Below the pieces are notes generated by a model that saw only the letters and a list, made by a program, of their open reading frames with translations, searched no databases and had not been told where the DNA came from. Source: Bacteroidales bacterium (GTDB lineage: Bacteria; Bacteroidota; Bacteroidia; Bacteroidales; BM520). From it: DNA of 29,681 bases. This document shows positions 16,789 to 26,087 of this stretch, piece after piece. The stretch lies in NCBI GenBank assembly GCA_023230285.1, contig JALNXP010000002.1:1-29681 (forward strand). The letters are read 5' to 3'. Positions within the stretch are counted from its first letter, which is position 1, and the number at the start of each line of letters is the position of its first letter. A program made the translations under genes and the position numbers.

Positions 16789-19700
16789 ATGAAGAAATGT
16801 TTTCTCACTCTGATTATTCTTTTTTGTGTATGTTATAGCTTTGCTCAACATTCTTATCATTTTGAGCTGAATTGGCATACCGATACTGTTACAAATTTAA
16901 TGACATTTGATGATGCTCGTTTTTTAGACCCTTTCAGCTTGTTGCCATCTTTCTGTAAAACCATTATTCTTGCTGAAGATGAATATAAAGTTGATGCTGA
17001 AATAGTTAACATTGTAAGTTTTCCTACCGATGATACTCTTTTTAATGCTGCAAGTGAAGATATGGAATTTTATTGCAGCTATGGAAAATATGCAAACAAG
17101 TCGTCATGCGAACTCGAAATATCACCGTATTTTATTGATAAAGAGACACAACAATTTATGCTTGTTAAAAGTTTTGATTTAAAAATCAAGGTAAAACAAT
17201 CATCAAAAGTTGCTATACAAAAAACTAAATCTATATTATCTGATGGTGACTGGTACCGATTTGCCGTTTTCAAATCCGGTGTTTACGAATTGACTTACGA
17301 TGATTTAGCGAATTATGGCATAGATGTTCAAAATATAACTTCCGACAATATCAGAATTTTTGCTAAAGAAGGTTATGTGCTACCGGAGAAGAATGAGGCG
17401 ACAGTTCCGCTTAATCCTTCGGAAGTGCCTGTTATGATGATAGATGGCAATGACGGCACTTTTGATGCCGGCGATAAGTTGCTGTTTTACATAGAAGGTC
17501 CGCACACGTGGACTTTCAACGAGAGTTACAGAAATTATGTTCTAAACTATAATCATTTTTCGGATACGGCTTTTTTCTATCTCAATATTGGTGATGAGAA
17601 AAGTTTGAAAATAGGAACTTATGATGCTTCATCTTTGGGAAATTACGATCAGGTAATTACGAAGTATTCTAAATTGATGTATTATAAAAAGGAGACTGTG
17701 AATTTGATGAACTCAGGCAGATGTTGGTGGAGCGATACCATAGCTATGTATAATTCGCCTTTTTATTTGCCGATGAAATTTGGTGTAAAGCAATTTGCCG
17801 TAGAAGATTTTGACCGCTCGTCTCTTATGATTTATGCAGCTGCTTTGTCGCAAGATGCTTCTACTATGACACCGTATGTTAATGATGAGGCTTATGAAGA
17901 AATGAGTTTTCTCAAATCTTCGTCAAGTTATGCTGCCCGCGACAAACTCAAGCGTTATTTTTTTCACCCCGACACCGATACTTTAGAGTTGAAGTTTGAG
18001 TTTAGTACGGATAATTCTTCGGGATATGCCGTCATTGGCGGAATTGAAGTAAATTTTCGCGCAAAACTTTTGTATTATGGAGAACAGTTCTCGTTTTCAG
18101 AGCAATATTATCAAATTGTGTCAGATGTTTTGAAATATGAAATAGATGATGTTACAGAGCCACTTCATGTTTGGAATGTATCCGACCCGTTAAATCCTTT
18201 AATCGTTGAAAATACTGTGTCAGATGGCATCCTGTCTTTTATGTATCAAGCAGACTATTTGAAAAAACCTGAAGAATTTGTTGTGTTCTCTAATGCAAAT
18301 ACTTTTGCCCCGGTATTTGTGAAAAAAGTAGACAATCAGGATTTGTTATCTGTAAATTTTACTGATTATCTGATTATCAGTTATAAAGATTTTATGGAAC
18401 AGGCAGAGAAATTTGGCTTGCTTCATGAAAAATATAACGGTTTTTCTTATTCTATTGTTGATGTAGACAAGATTTTTAATGAATTTACCTGCGGTCAGCC
18501 GGATATTACGGCAATTCGTAATTATATACGTTATATATATAATATATCTGATGGCGAATATCCTAAAAACATACTTTTGCTTGGTGGAACAAGTTATGAT
18601 AATAAAAACAATGTGGTAGGCGAGCTTAATAAGATACCTACATTTCAATCTGTCGAGTCTTTGCGTCATAGCACAAGTTTCGGCACCGATGATTATTTTG
18701 TTTTATTGGATGTCGGTGAAGGTGAGGATGCGTCAGGAACTACAGATATTCCGTTGGGCAGATTACCTTTTGATGATGTGGAAGATATGGAAAATGCTTA
18801 TGGGAAAATTGAGCACTATATGGAAAATCGGGCTTCCGGAAATGGTCTGTGGAAGCATAATTATACGCTGTGTGCCGATGATGGCAATGGTGCCATTGAT
18901 TCTCCGGGAAATATCTATGCTAAATTTCAAGAGTCTATACAAAGGAAATTAGATACAATAAACGACATGTTTAATGTCAACAAAATTTATATAGATGCTT
19001 TTGAGCATGAAAAAGTTATCAACGGCTATCGCTGTCCGGGTGCAACTGAGGCTCTGCTGAAGGCTTTTAATGAAGGTTCTCTTATGCTTACATATTTTGG
19101 ACATGGCAGTAAATTGGGCTGGGCAGACGAAAATTTTTTAGATGTCCCGACTATTCAATCTATTGATAATTATGATAATATGCCTCTTGTAATTTCTTCA
19201 ACATGTGAGTTTTTCCAATTTGATTACCCCGGATTGATACCTGCAGGTAAACAGCTCCTGATGCACTCAAAGGGCGGTACTTTCTCTATTATCTCTACTT
19301 CAAGAGTAAGCGGCGTAGCTATCAGCAATACTTTCCAAAATAATTATACCAACATGTTTTCCAAGCATGTGTGTTCGGAAAATACTACAGTCGGCGACAT
19401 ATTTTTTGCAGGTAAAAATACTTCTTCTGTGCAGATAAAAAATATAATGCTGTTTGGAGACCCTGCGGTACAACTTAATTATCCTAATTATAATGTAATA
19501 GTAGATTCCATAAATGGTATTGTAGCCGATACTGCCGAAATTGTCTTTAAACCAAAAGAATTAGTGACATTAAAGGGTAGCGTGAAGACAGACAACTCTA
19601 AACTTGTATATAATTTAAACGGAGTGGTAGAATTTCAACTATTTGACAGACCATTGCTTGTGTCTACTTTTGGTCATGAATATGCAACTTCATTCGATTT

Positions 19701-20559
19701 TTATCTGAGAAAAAATGTGATAGTCAAGGGTAAGGCTTCTGTCGTTAACGGTGCCTTTGAGCTTAGCTTCAGAATGCCGGAAAATGTCGGCTTTGGAGAT
19801 TCTACACTAAAATTTGATTTTTATGCTTATGATACAGTTAACGATGTAACAGCCGGCGGATGTTATAGTAACGTGTTTCTTGATAATGATGCTTACGAAT
19901 ATACTGATGATGACGGACCTGTTATAGAAACTTATGTCAACTATCCGTATTTTGTTGATGGTGAGACTGTTATGCCAAATTCTGTGCTGTATGTCAATTT
20001 TTATGACGAATCGGGAATCAACCACTACGGTAATCCTATTGGCGAAGATATGCTGCTTTCTATTAGTGTCAATAATGAAAGTGGCTCTGCTGTTTGCTTA
20101 AATGAACTGTTTAAACCCATGGTCGATGATTTTCGTTCCGGCAGCGTGGTTTATCCTCTTGATAATATGCCTGCAGGCTCTTATGTCCTAAAAATTAAGG
20201 CTTATGATATGTGCGGTAATAAGGCAGAGAAGACTGTGACTTTTGTAGTTTCAGAGAATGTTAATCCACGTATTGTCAATCTTTATGCTTATCCTAATCC
20301 GACTACGGGTATTACTAATATTTGCTTTTTACATAATCTTGCCGGCAATTCTGCGGAAATAACGCTGGACGTTTTTAACGTTACAGGCACTAAAGTTGCT
20401 GAAGTTATTGATAGTCAATATTTTGATGCCTCTGATTGCTGTATGCAATATAATATAGACGACATGCAACTTAAAGCAGGTTTTTATGTTTATGTGTTGA
20501 CATTGAAAACACAATCGGGAATAAAAATCAGCAGCTGCGAAAAAATATGCGTTAGGTAA
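16789..20559 (+). CDS. Second PorU-like C25 peptidase (tandem paralogue)
   Basis: 1256 residues with signal peptide MKKCFLTLIILFCVCYSFAQ. It is homologous over its full length to the upstream copy: DWYRFAVFKSGVYELTYDDL matches the preceding WYKFYVSEDGFYKITYQDL region, GNDGTFDAGDKLLFYIEGPH matches the equivalent there, and the C25 domain (~522-900) keeps H772 (YFGHGS) and C806 (SSTCEFF), 34 residues apart. The sequences are well diverged, so the duplication is old. The C-terminal domain (~1164-1256) has YAYPNPTTGITNI and GFYVYVLTL but lacks the WDGKNDKG segment of the first copy, looking more like a type A sorting domain. It may be a second sorting peptidase, a subunit, or a secreted C25 protease. 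It starts 4 bases after the first copy and precedes porV by 65 bases. Confidence 0.87.
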   Translation: MKKCFLTLIILFCVCYSFAQHSYHFELNWHTDTVTNLMTFDDARFLDPFSLLPSFCKTIILAEDEYKVDAEIVNIVSFPTDDTLFNAASEDMEFYCSYGKYANKSSCELEISPYFIDKETQQFMLVKSFDLKIKVKQSSKVAIQKTKSILSDGDWYRFAVFKSGVYELTYDDLANYGIDVQNITSDNIRIFAKEGYVLPEKNEATVPLNPSEVPVMMIDGNDGTFDAGDKLLFYIEGPHTWTFNESYRNYVLNYNHFSDTAFFYLNIGDEKSLKIGTYDASSLGNYDQVITKYSKLMYYKKETVNLMNSGRCWWSDTIAMYNSPFYLPMKFGVKQFAVEDFDRSSLMIYAAALSQDASTMTPYVNDEAYEEMSFLKSSSSYAARDKLKRYFFHPDTDTLELKFEFSTDNSSGYAVIGGIEVNFRAKLLYYGEQFSFSEQYYQIVSDVLKYEIDDVTEPLHVWNVSDPLNPLIVENTVSDGILSFMYQADYLKKPEEFVVFSNANTFAPVFVKKVDNQDLLSVNFTDYLIISYKDFMEQAEKFGLLHEKYNGFSYSIVDVDKIFNEFTCGQPDITAIRNYIRYIYNISDGEYPKNILLLGGTSYDNKNNVVGELNKIPTFQSVESLRHSTSFGTDDYFVLLDVGEGEDASGTTDIPLGRLPFDDVEDMENAYGKIEHYMENRASGNGLWKHNYTLCADDGNGAIDSPGNIYAKFQESIQRKLDTINDMFNVNKIYIDAFEHEKVINGYRCPGATEALLKAFNEGSLMLTYFGHGSKLGWADENFLDVPTIQSIDNYDNMPLVISSTCEFFQFDYPGLIPAGKQLLMHSKGGTFSIISTSRVSGVAISNTFQNNYTNMFSKHVCSENTTVGDIFFAGKNTSSVQIKNIMLFGDPAVQLNYPNYNVIVDSINGIVADTAEIVFKPKELVTLKGSVKTDNSKLVYNLNGVVEFQLFDRPLLVSTFGHEYATSFDFYLRKNVIVKGKASVVNGAFELSFRMPENVGFGDSTLKFDFYAYDTVNDVTAGGCYSNVFLDNDAYEYTDDDGPVIETYVNYPYFVDGETVMPNSVLYVNFYDESGINHYGNPIGEDMLLSISVNNESGSAVCLNELFKPMVDDFRSGSVVYPLDNMPAGSYVLKIKAYDMCGNKAEKTVTFVVSENVNPRIVNLYAYPNPTTGITNICFLHNLAGNSAEITLDVFNVTGTKVAEVIDSQYFDASDCCMQYNIDDMQLKAGFYVYVLTLKTQSGIKISSCEKICVR

Positions 20560-20624
20560 ATAATAAAAAAAATAAAGTAACGTTATTATCATTATATTTT
20601 AAAATTAAAATTTGAATATCATTT

Positions 20625-21869
20625 ATGAAGTTAACAAGAAAATTTTTATGCGGTTTGATGCTTTTAGCATTGTCAATGTTGTCTAATTATATGTTTGGTC
20701 AGGCAGCTAATCATCAATATTTAGAAGCGCAGTTAGAGCGTGCAGGTTTAAATACAATATCTACAGCAGTTTCATTTCTTACATTATCTCCTGATGCAAG
20801 GTCTGGGTCGATGGCAGATATTGGCGTTTCCACATCGCCGGATGCTAATTCGATGCACTGGAATCCGGCTAAATATGCTTTTATAAAGGAAGATGTGGGA
20901 ATTTCTTTAAATTATACTCCTTGGATGCGTTCTTTGGTGCCTGATATTAATTTGTCTAATTTATCGGCTTATAAACGTCTGAACGACAAGTCTACCATAG
21001 CTGCTTCTCTTACATATTTTTCTCTCGGAGAAGTTAGTTTTACTAATGAACACGGAGACCCTCTTGGAACAGTAAAACCTAATGAGTTTTCTGTAGATGC
21101 TACATATTCAAGAAAGTTTTCGGAGAAAATATCCGGTGCTGTTGCAGCCCGTTTTATTTATTCAAACTTAACTCAGGGAATTAGTAATTCATCTATCGGC
21201 GTTAAAGCCGGCACCTCAGTTGCTGCCGATATTTCCATGTTCTATACAGATCCTGTAGTTGTAGGCTCTCTTGATGGTATCTTTAATTTCGGAGTTAATA
21301 TATCAAACATCGGTTCTAAAATATCGTATGATCCATCAAAATTAAATAAAGAGTTTATCCCGACTAACTTGCGTTTAGGTCCGTCTCTTTTGATTAATGT
21401 TGATGATTTTAACAGTTTTACATTTGCCGTTGATATTAATAAATTGTTAGTGCCTACCAATTGTATAATGGTAGATAGTGTTATTGTTGCCGGCATGGAT
21501 AGCGATGTTGGTACAATAGCCGGAATGATACAGTCTTTTTATGATGCTCCGGGCTATTATAAAGTGAAAAATAATGGAGATACCGTCCATGTCAGCACTT
21601 TTGTTGAAGAGTTGCAGGAAATTAATTTTTCTGTGGGCGTAGAATATTGGTATAATAAACTGTTTGCCATTCGTGCAGGTTACTTTTTTGAACACCCTCG
21701 TAAAGGTGACAGACAATATATTACTTTAGGTGCCGGTCTTAGATATAACGTTTTTGGACTTGACTTGTCTTACTTGGTTTCTATCGGACAAAGAAATCCA
21801 TTGGAAAATACGCTGAGATTTTCTTTGTTGCTTAATTTTGATGCGTTTAAAGCTCAAAAAGGTCGCTAA
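20625..21869 (+). CDS. porV: Type IX secretion outer membrane protein PorV (LptO)
   Basis: 414 residues with signal peptide (MKLTRKFLCGLMLLALSM ... FGQ). The mature start holds the PorV signature: TAVSFLTLSPDARSGSMADI (~47-66), STSPDANSMHWNPAKYAF, then ISLNYTPWMRSLVPDINLS. The remainder is alternating beta strands of a FadL-type 14-strand outer-membrane barrel, ending in LRFSLLLNFD. PorV shuttles cargo from the translocon to the attachment complex and holds PorU at the surface. It follows the porU pair and precedes ispF, an order I recall for Porphyromonas. The 65-base gap before it is AT-rich and shows no clear promoter, so it is probably co-transcribed with the porU genes. Confidence 0.94.
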   Translation: MKLTRKFLCGLMLLALSMLSNYMFGQAANHQYLEAQLERAGLNTISTAVSFLTLSPDARSGSMADIGVSTSPDANSMHWNPAKYAFIKEDVGISLNYTPWMRSLVPDINLSNLSAYKRLNDKSTIAASLTYFSLGEVSFTNEHGDPLGTVKPNEFSVDATYSRKFSEKISGAVAARFIYSNLTQGISNSSIGVKAGTSVAADISMFYTDPVVVGSLDGIFNFGVNISNIGSKISYDPSKLNKEFIPTNLRLGPSLLINVDDFNSFTFAVDINKLLVPTNCIMVDSVIVAGMDSDVGTIAGMIQSFYDAPGYYKVKNNGDTVHVSTFVEELQEINFSVGVEYWYNKLFAIRAGYFFEHPRKGDRQYITLGAGLRYNVFGLDLSYLVSIGQRNPLENTLRFSLLLNFDAFKAQKGR

Positions 21870-21893
21870 TATTTATAATAATTTGTTCTAATT

Positions 21894-22379
21894 ATGGATT
21901 TCAGAGTAGGGTTTGGTAATGATATACATAAACTTGTTGATGCCGGCAGTCTTATTATAGGTGGAGTTAAAATCTCTTTTGATAAAGGAACTCAGGCTCA
22001 TTCAGATGGTGATGTATTAGCTCATGCCGTTTGTGATGCTCTACTCGGTGCGCTTGCTCTTAAAGATATTGGCAGCCATTTTCCGGATACCGATAATCAA
22101 TATAAAGACATTTGTAGCCTGCATCTGCTCGAAAAAGTAATGGTACTTGTTAATACACAAGGGTTCAGAGTCAATAATATTGATTGTACCGTTGTACTTG
22201 AGAAACCGAAGCTCGCCTCTTATATTGATGAAATATGCCAAAATTTGGCATCTATTCTTGCCATAGACGTTAACAAAGTCTCCGTAAAAGCAAAAACTAA
22301 TGAAAAACTCGGTGACATTGGTAACGGTAATGCCATTGCTGCTTTTTGTGTTGTAAGTCTTTTGCATAATGACTGCTGA
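21894..22379 (+). CDS. ispF: 2-C-methyl-D-erythritol 2,4-cyclodiphosphate synthase
   Basis: 161 residues. IspF (EC 4.6.1.12) cyclises CDP-methylerythritol 2-phosphate in the non-mevalonate isoprenoid pathway, as a homotrimer. Metal ligands are visible: D10 and H12 in GFGNDIHKL and H44 in the HSDGDVLAHAVCDALLGALA stretch. Also seen are DIGSHFPDTDNQYKDICS, the E-x-P-K-L segment LEKPKLASY, and the C-terminal VSVKAKTNEKLGDIGNGNAI. Length and motifs are normal, so it should be active. It lies 24 bases after porV, and its last 11 bases overlap the start of the helicase gene, indicating translational coupling. Confidence 0.96.
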   Translation: MDFRVGFGNDIHKLVDAGSLIIGGVKISFDKGTQAHSDGDVLAHAVCDALLGALALKDIGSHFPDTDNQYKDICSLHLLEKVMVLVNTQGFRVNNIDCTVVLEKPKLASYIDEICQNLASILAIDVNKVSVKAKTNEKLGDIGNGNAIAAFCVVSLLHNDC

Positions 22380-23781
22380 CGAATTTATTGTAAGAGTCAA
22401 TGAAAATGCTCTTTTTGATTATACATCAGACCAAGTTAAGTGCTTGAAAGATGTAGCTGATTATTTTTTTAATTGCTATAATCGTCAGGTACATATTGTA
22501 AATGGTTATGCCGGCTCCGGCAAAACCACTCTGATGTCTGATATTGTGAAAACATTACTATCGTCCAGCTTTAGAGTGGTGTTGCTTGCTCCCACAGGTC
22601 GCGCCGCCAAAATAATGTCGAATTACTGCAATTATCCGGCTTTTACTATCCATAAACATATCTATAGAGCATTTCAAGATGCGGCAGGCGAGCTTAAAAT
22701 AATACTTGGCACTAATCAGTTGGAAAATACGGCTTTCTTTGTTGATGAGGCTTCTATGTTGCCGGAGGCTGATACAGGCGATGACAACTATTATTCGAAA
22801 AGAAATATTCTTGAAGATGTTTTGAGATTTGTGTTTTCCAAACAGGGTAACAGACTGATTTTTATTGGTGATACAGCTCAATTGCCTCCGGTTAATTGTT
22901 TAAACAGCCCGGCGTTGTTGCCGGAAACTTTTCAAACTAATTATTCGCTGCCGGCTTCCGTGTCGCAGCTGAAACAAGTTGTGCGCCAAATTAGTGATTC
23001 TCCAATTCTATCTAACGCTACTTTTATCAGAAATAAATTGATAGCTGAGGATTATTCCAAACCGTTTTTTAATACAATAGTGCATGGCGTTTTTGATAAT
23101 ATAGATCCTTACGAATTTGAAGAAGTCCTGAATACGGCTTTTGGCAATAATCATGACGAGTCTGTGATATTGTGTCGCTCTAACAAACAAGCTAATATGT
23201 ATAACAATGCTTTAAGAGCGAGGGTGTTGCTTTATGATACACAACTTGTTGCCGGCGAAAAACTTATGGTCGTGAAGAATAATTATTTCTGGCTTGATGC
23301 TTCGGATAAGTTTTCTTTTATCGCTAATGGTGAAATGCTTGAAATTCAACGTGTTATCAAAATAGAGGAAGTGTATGGATTCCATTTTGCACAGGCTTCA
23401 GTTGTCTTTTATGATATGCCCGACAGCCCGCAAATTGATGTTATTCTGATGCTCGATACTTTGGATATTAATACGGCTTCTCTGACTTTTGACAGGCGAA
23501 GCTTACTGTATAATAATATTATGGAGGATTATATGGATATTCCTTCTAAAGCCGAACGCCGACGTGCAATACGTAATAATTCTTATTATAATGCGTTGCA
23601 AGTAAAATACGGTTATGCGCTGACTTGTCATAAAGCGCAGGGTGGTCAATGGGAAAATGTAATTGTTGATAAAGGTTTTCTCAAAGATGAAGATATAAAT
23701 GAAGATTTTTTCAGGTGGCTTTATACTGCGGTGACAAGAGCTACTGAAAGGATATATTTGATTAATTTTAATGATTGTTAA
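22369..23781 (+). CDS. RecD-like ATP-dependent DNA helicase (SF1B)
   Basis: 470 residues. Superfamily 1 helicase motifs are visible in order: P-loop GYAGSGKTT (46-54), APTGRAA (74-80), Walker B DEAS (126-129), GDTAQLPP (167-174), a C-terminal GYALTCHKAQGGQW and TAVTRATERIYL (motif VI). This is the AAA_30 plus UvrD_C_2 pattern of RecD2/Dda-type helicases, which move 5' to 3' on single strands; the protein is shorter than RecD2 and lacks an N-terminal HhH extension. A general role in replication or repair is likely. Its ATG lies inside the last codons of ispF, and its stop is near the glycerate kinase start, so it is translated as part of the same operon. Confidence 0.9.
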   Translation: MTADEFIVRVNENALFDYTSDQVKCLKDVADYFFNCYNRQVHIVNGYAGSGKTTLMSDIVKTLLSSSFRVVLLAPTGRAAKIMSNYCNYPAFTIHKHIYRAFQDAAGELKIILGTNQLENTAFFVDEASMLPEADTGDDNYYSKRNILEDVLRFVFSKQGNRLIFIGDTAQLPPVNCLNSPALLPETFQTNYSLPASVSQLKQVVRQISDSPILSNATFIRNKLIAEDYSKPFFNTIVHGVFDNIDPYEFEEVLNTAFGNNHDESVILCRSNKQANMYNNALRARVLLYDTQLVAGEKLMVVKNNYFWLDASDKFSFIANGEMLEIQRVIKIEEVYGFHFAQASVVFYDMPDSPQIDVILMLDTLDINTASLTFDRRSLLYNNIMEDYMDIPSKAERRRAIRNNSYYNALQVKYGYALTCHKAQGGQWENVIVDKGFLKDEDINEDFFRWLYTAVTRATERIYLINFNDC

Positions 23782-23785
23782 AGCT

Positions 23786-24922
23786 ATGAGAAAGATAGTT
23801 GTAATTCCGGATTCTTTTAAAGAGTGTTTGTCGAGTGAAGATGTTTGCTCGATTGTTGAAAATGTTGTAAATATGTTTGTATCTGATGCTGAGGTTATTA
23901 ATGTTCCTATAGCAGATGGTGGTGAAGGTACGGCAAGTGTTATCATTGATAATCTTGGCGGCTGTTTTAAAACTGTAGCTGTGCGTAATCCAATGGGAAC
24001 TGTTGTCGATGCAAGCTATGGTATAACAAAGGATAATGCTGCCGTGATAGAAGTGGCTGCTGCCTCCGGACTTACTCTTGTGGCTGCTGCCGAAAGAAAT
24101 CCGATGCTTGCTTCTTCTTATGGCACAGGACAGCTGATGATGGATGCTTTTCATAACGGCATCACAGATTTTATAATAGCTCTCGGCGGCAGTGCTACTA
24201 ATGACGGCGGCTTAGGATTATTAGCGGCTTTGGGCTTCTTGTTTTATGATTATAATAATCACTTGCTCGAACCTCTGCCTTGCAATTTAGATAAAATATC
24301 TTATATAGATTCTAAAGATGTTGATGCCGGATGGCAAAAATGCAATATTCAAGTGTTGTGCGATGTGGATAATGTGCTTTGTGGTAAAAATGGTGCTACC
24401 GCTGTCTTTGGCAAACAAAAAGGTGCTGATGAAATAATGGCTGAACAGTTAGAGGCAGGATTACATAATTTGGCTACAGTGCTTAAAAAGCAGTATAAAG
24501 CAGATGTAAAGACTATTAAAGGCGGCGGAGCCGCCGGTGGAATCGGTGCCGCTTTAAATATCATTATGAATGCACAACTTTATATGGGTGCTGAATTTTT
24601 ATTAAATATAGTCGGCTTTGACAACATGCTGAACGATGCTTCTCTAATTATTACCGGCGAAGGAATAATTGATGAGCAGACTTTACATGGAAAAGTGCCT
24701 TTTAGCGTAGCTGAACATGCTAAAGCTAAAAATGTACCGGTAATTTTTGTTGCAGGTAAAATTACGCTTTCTGTAAATAAATTATATTCTATCGGAGTTG
24801 TTGCAAGTGCGCAAACAATGCACTCCCGCATGTCTGTTGAAGAATCTATAAGTCAGGTAAAAGACTTTCTGCCAAAAGCCGTAAGGTTGGCTTTGTTTAA
24901 ATGGATGGGTATTACAAAGTAA
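23786..24922 (+). CDS. Glycerate kinase (type 1 family)
   Basis: 378 residues from the chosen ATG. Seen directly: KIVVIPDSFKECLSSEDVC at the N terminus, PIADGGEGTA, MGTVVDASYG, IALGGSATNDGGLGLLAALG and KGGGAAGGIGAAL, all standard in bacterial GlxK/GarK-type kinases (PF02595). The enzyme phosphorylates D-glycerate to 2- or 3-phosphoglycerate, linking it to glycolysis. An upstream ATG at 23771 would overlap the helicase by 11 bases, like the ispF-helicase junction; 23786 is preferred because MRKIVVIPDSFK matches the family's usual start. Its stop codon (24920-24922) directly abuts that of the convergent 2-hydroxyacid dehydrogenase, a possible metabolic partner. Confidence 0.93.
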   Translation: MRKIVVIPDSFKECLSSEDVCSIVENVVNMFVSDAEVINVPIADGGEGTASVIIDNLGGCFKTVAVRNPMGTVVDASYGITKDNAAVIEVAAASGLTLVAAAERNPMLASSYGTGQLMMDAFHNGITDFIIALGGSATNDGGLGLLAALGFLFYDYNNHLLEPLPCNLDKISYIDSKDVDAGWQKCNIQVLCDVDNVLCGKNGATAVFGKQKGADEIMAEQLEAGLHNLATVLKKQYKADVKTIKGGGAAGGIGAALNIIMNAQLYMGAEFLLNIVGFDNMLNDASLIITGEGIIDEQTLHGKVPFSVAEHAKAKNVPVIFVAGKITLSVNKLYSIGVVASAQTMHSRMSVEESISQVKDFLPKAVRLALFKWMGITK

Positions 24923-25876
24923 CTAATTTACACGATGATAGTTGCTTTTGCCTGCGTAAAAATCTAAAATATTTTGCGAAGCCATGATCGCCGTATCCTG
25001 ACGCGTTTCATAGGTTGCCGTGCCTATGTGCGGAACTAAGATGACATTGTCAAGAGTCAGCAATAATGGGTCGATGCAAGGTTCATGTTCGTAGACATCA
25101 ATGCCGGCTCCGGCTATAATTTTATTTTTCAACGCTTCCGCTAATTCATGTTCGTTGATTATTGCACCACGTGCCGTATTTATTAAATAGGCACTGCTCT
25201 TCATCATCGCTAATTCTTTTCTGCCGATTAAATGTCGGGTTTCGTCTGTAAACGGAGCGTTTATAGATATATAGTCTGAAGATGTAAATAGCTCATCCAT
25301 AGATACATATTTAGCATTATATTTGTTTTCTGTGTTTTGGTCTAATCTGTGTCTGTTGTGATAAATTATGTCCATTTTACTTGCAACAGCTCTCCGCGCC
25401 AAAGATTGTCCTATCCTTCCACAGCCGATGATGCCCAACGTCTTGCCGGTTAAAGTCGTACCAATGTTTTGCATTATTCCCCACTTGATTTTATTGGGTA
25501 TTCTGATGTCTTTGTCCAATTCTACAATATGTCTGCATAGAGCGTGCATAAGAGCAAACGCTAATTCGGCAGTTGGCTCTGTAACAGGGTCAGGAGTATT
25601 AGAAATGACGATACCTCGTTCAGTAGCGTATTTTACGTCTATGTTGTTGAAACCAACACCATAATTGGAAATCATTTTTAATTTTTTGCCGGCAGCTATT
25701 ATGTCTCTGTCGATTTTTATAGTGAACATGGATAATAGTACTTCACAATCACTAATTTTTTCAATCATTTCTTCTTTGCTGAAATTGCCGCTTTCCGGTA
25801 TTATTATCTCAAAATCTTTTGATAACATATCAAAACTGTCGTCATATACTTTTGATGTTATTAAAACTTTCTTCAT
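24923..25876 (-). CDS. D-isomer-specific 2-hydroxyacid dehydrogenase
   Basis: 317 residues from the ATG at 25876; the open frame runs 26 codons further to 25954, but that extension is hydrophobic filler unlike the family. Seen directly: NYGVGFNNID (71-80), the Rossmann motif GCGRIG (151-156), catalytic R236 (NTARGA), E265 (DVYEHEP) and H283 (VPHIGTAT). The second Rossmann strand ends YHNRHR, with no acidic residue, which favours NADP(H). Candidates are glyoxylate/hydroxypyruvate reductase, glycerate dehydrogenase or phosphoglycerate dehydrogenase; the neighbouring glycerate kinase favours hydroxypyruvate/glycerate chemistry, but this is inference. It lacks the ACT-type regulatory domain of long SerA proteins. 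Confidence 0.9.
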   Translation of the reverse strand: MKKVLITSKVYDDSFDMLSKDFEIIIPESGNFSKEEMIEKISDCEVLLSMFTIKIDRDIIAAGKKLKMISNYGVGFNNIDVKYATERGIVISNTPDPVTEPTAELAFALMHALCRHIVELDKDIRIPNKIKWGIMQNIGTTLTGKTLGIIGCGRIGQSLARRAVASKMDIIYHNRHRLDQNTENKYNAKYVSMDELFTSSDYISINAPFTDETRHLIGRKELAMMKSSAYLINTARGAIINEHELAEALKNKIIAGAGIDVYEHEPCIDPLLLTLDNVILVPHIGTATYETRQDTAIMASQNILDFYAGKSNYHRVN

Positions 25877-25964
25877 TTTTATAAAAATTGATACAATATA
25901 ATAAAACGTGGTTGTTTGTGATGTTATTGTGTTGATGATAAACATATAAATCAAATCAAAATAT

Positions 25965-25998
25965 TTTGTTTAAAATCAAAATAAATATAATATCTTCG
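25965..25998 (+). promoter_or_regulatory. Possible promoter of the M16 peptidase gene
   Basis: TTTG at 25965-25968 and TATCTTCG at 25991-25998 (one mismatch from TAnnTTTG), 22 bases apart, close to the Bacteroidota -33/-7 layout. This would give a leader of about 80 bases before the ATG at 26088. Confidence 0.45.
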
Positions 25999-26087
25999 CA
26001 GTTGAGATGGCAATTTTTTCCGGCAACTTCTAATGTTGTAAAAGATAACATCTTAGCATTAATTTACACATAATAAATTTGATAGAT

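Noticed and set aside
20560..20624. Terminator or promoter between the second porU copy and porV
   Set aside because: The stretch is AT-rich with only a short TAACGTTA palindrome; no stem plus U run and no TAnnTTTG box was found.
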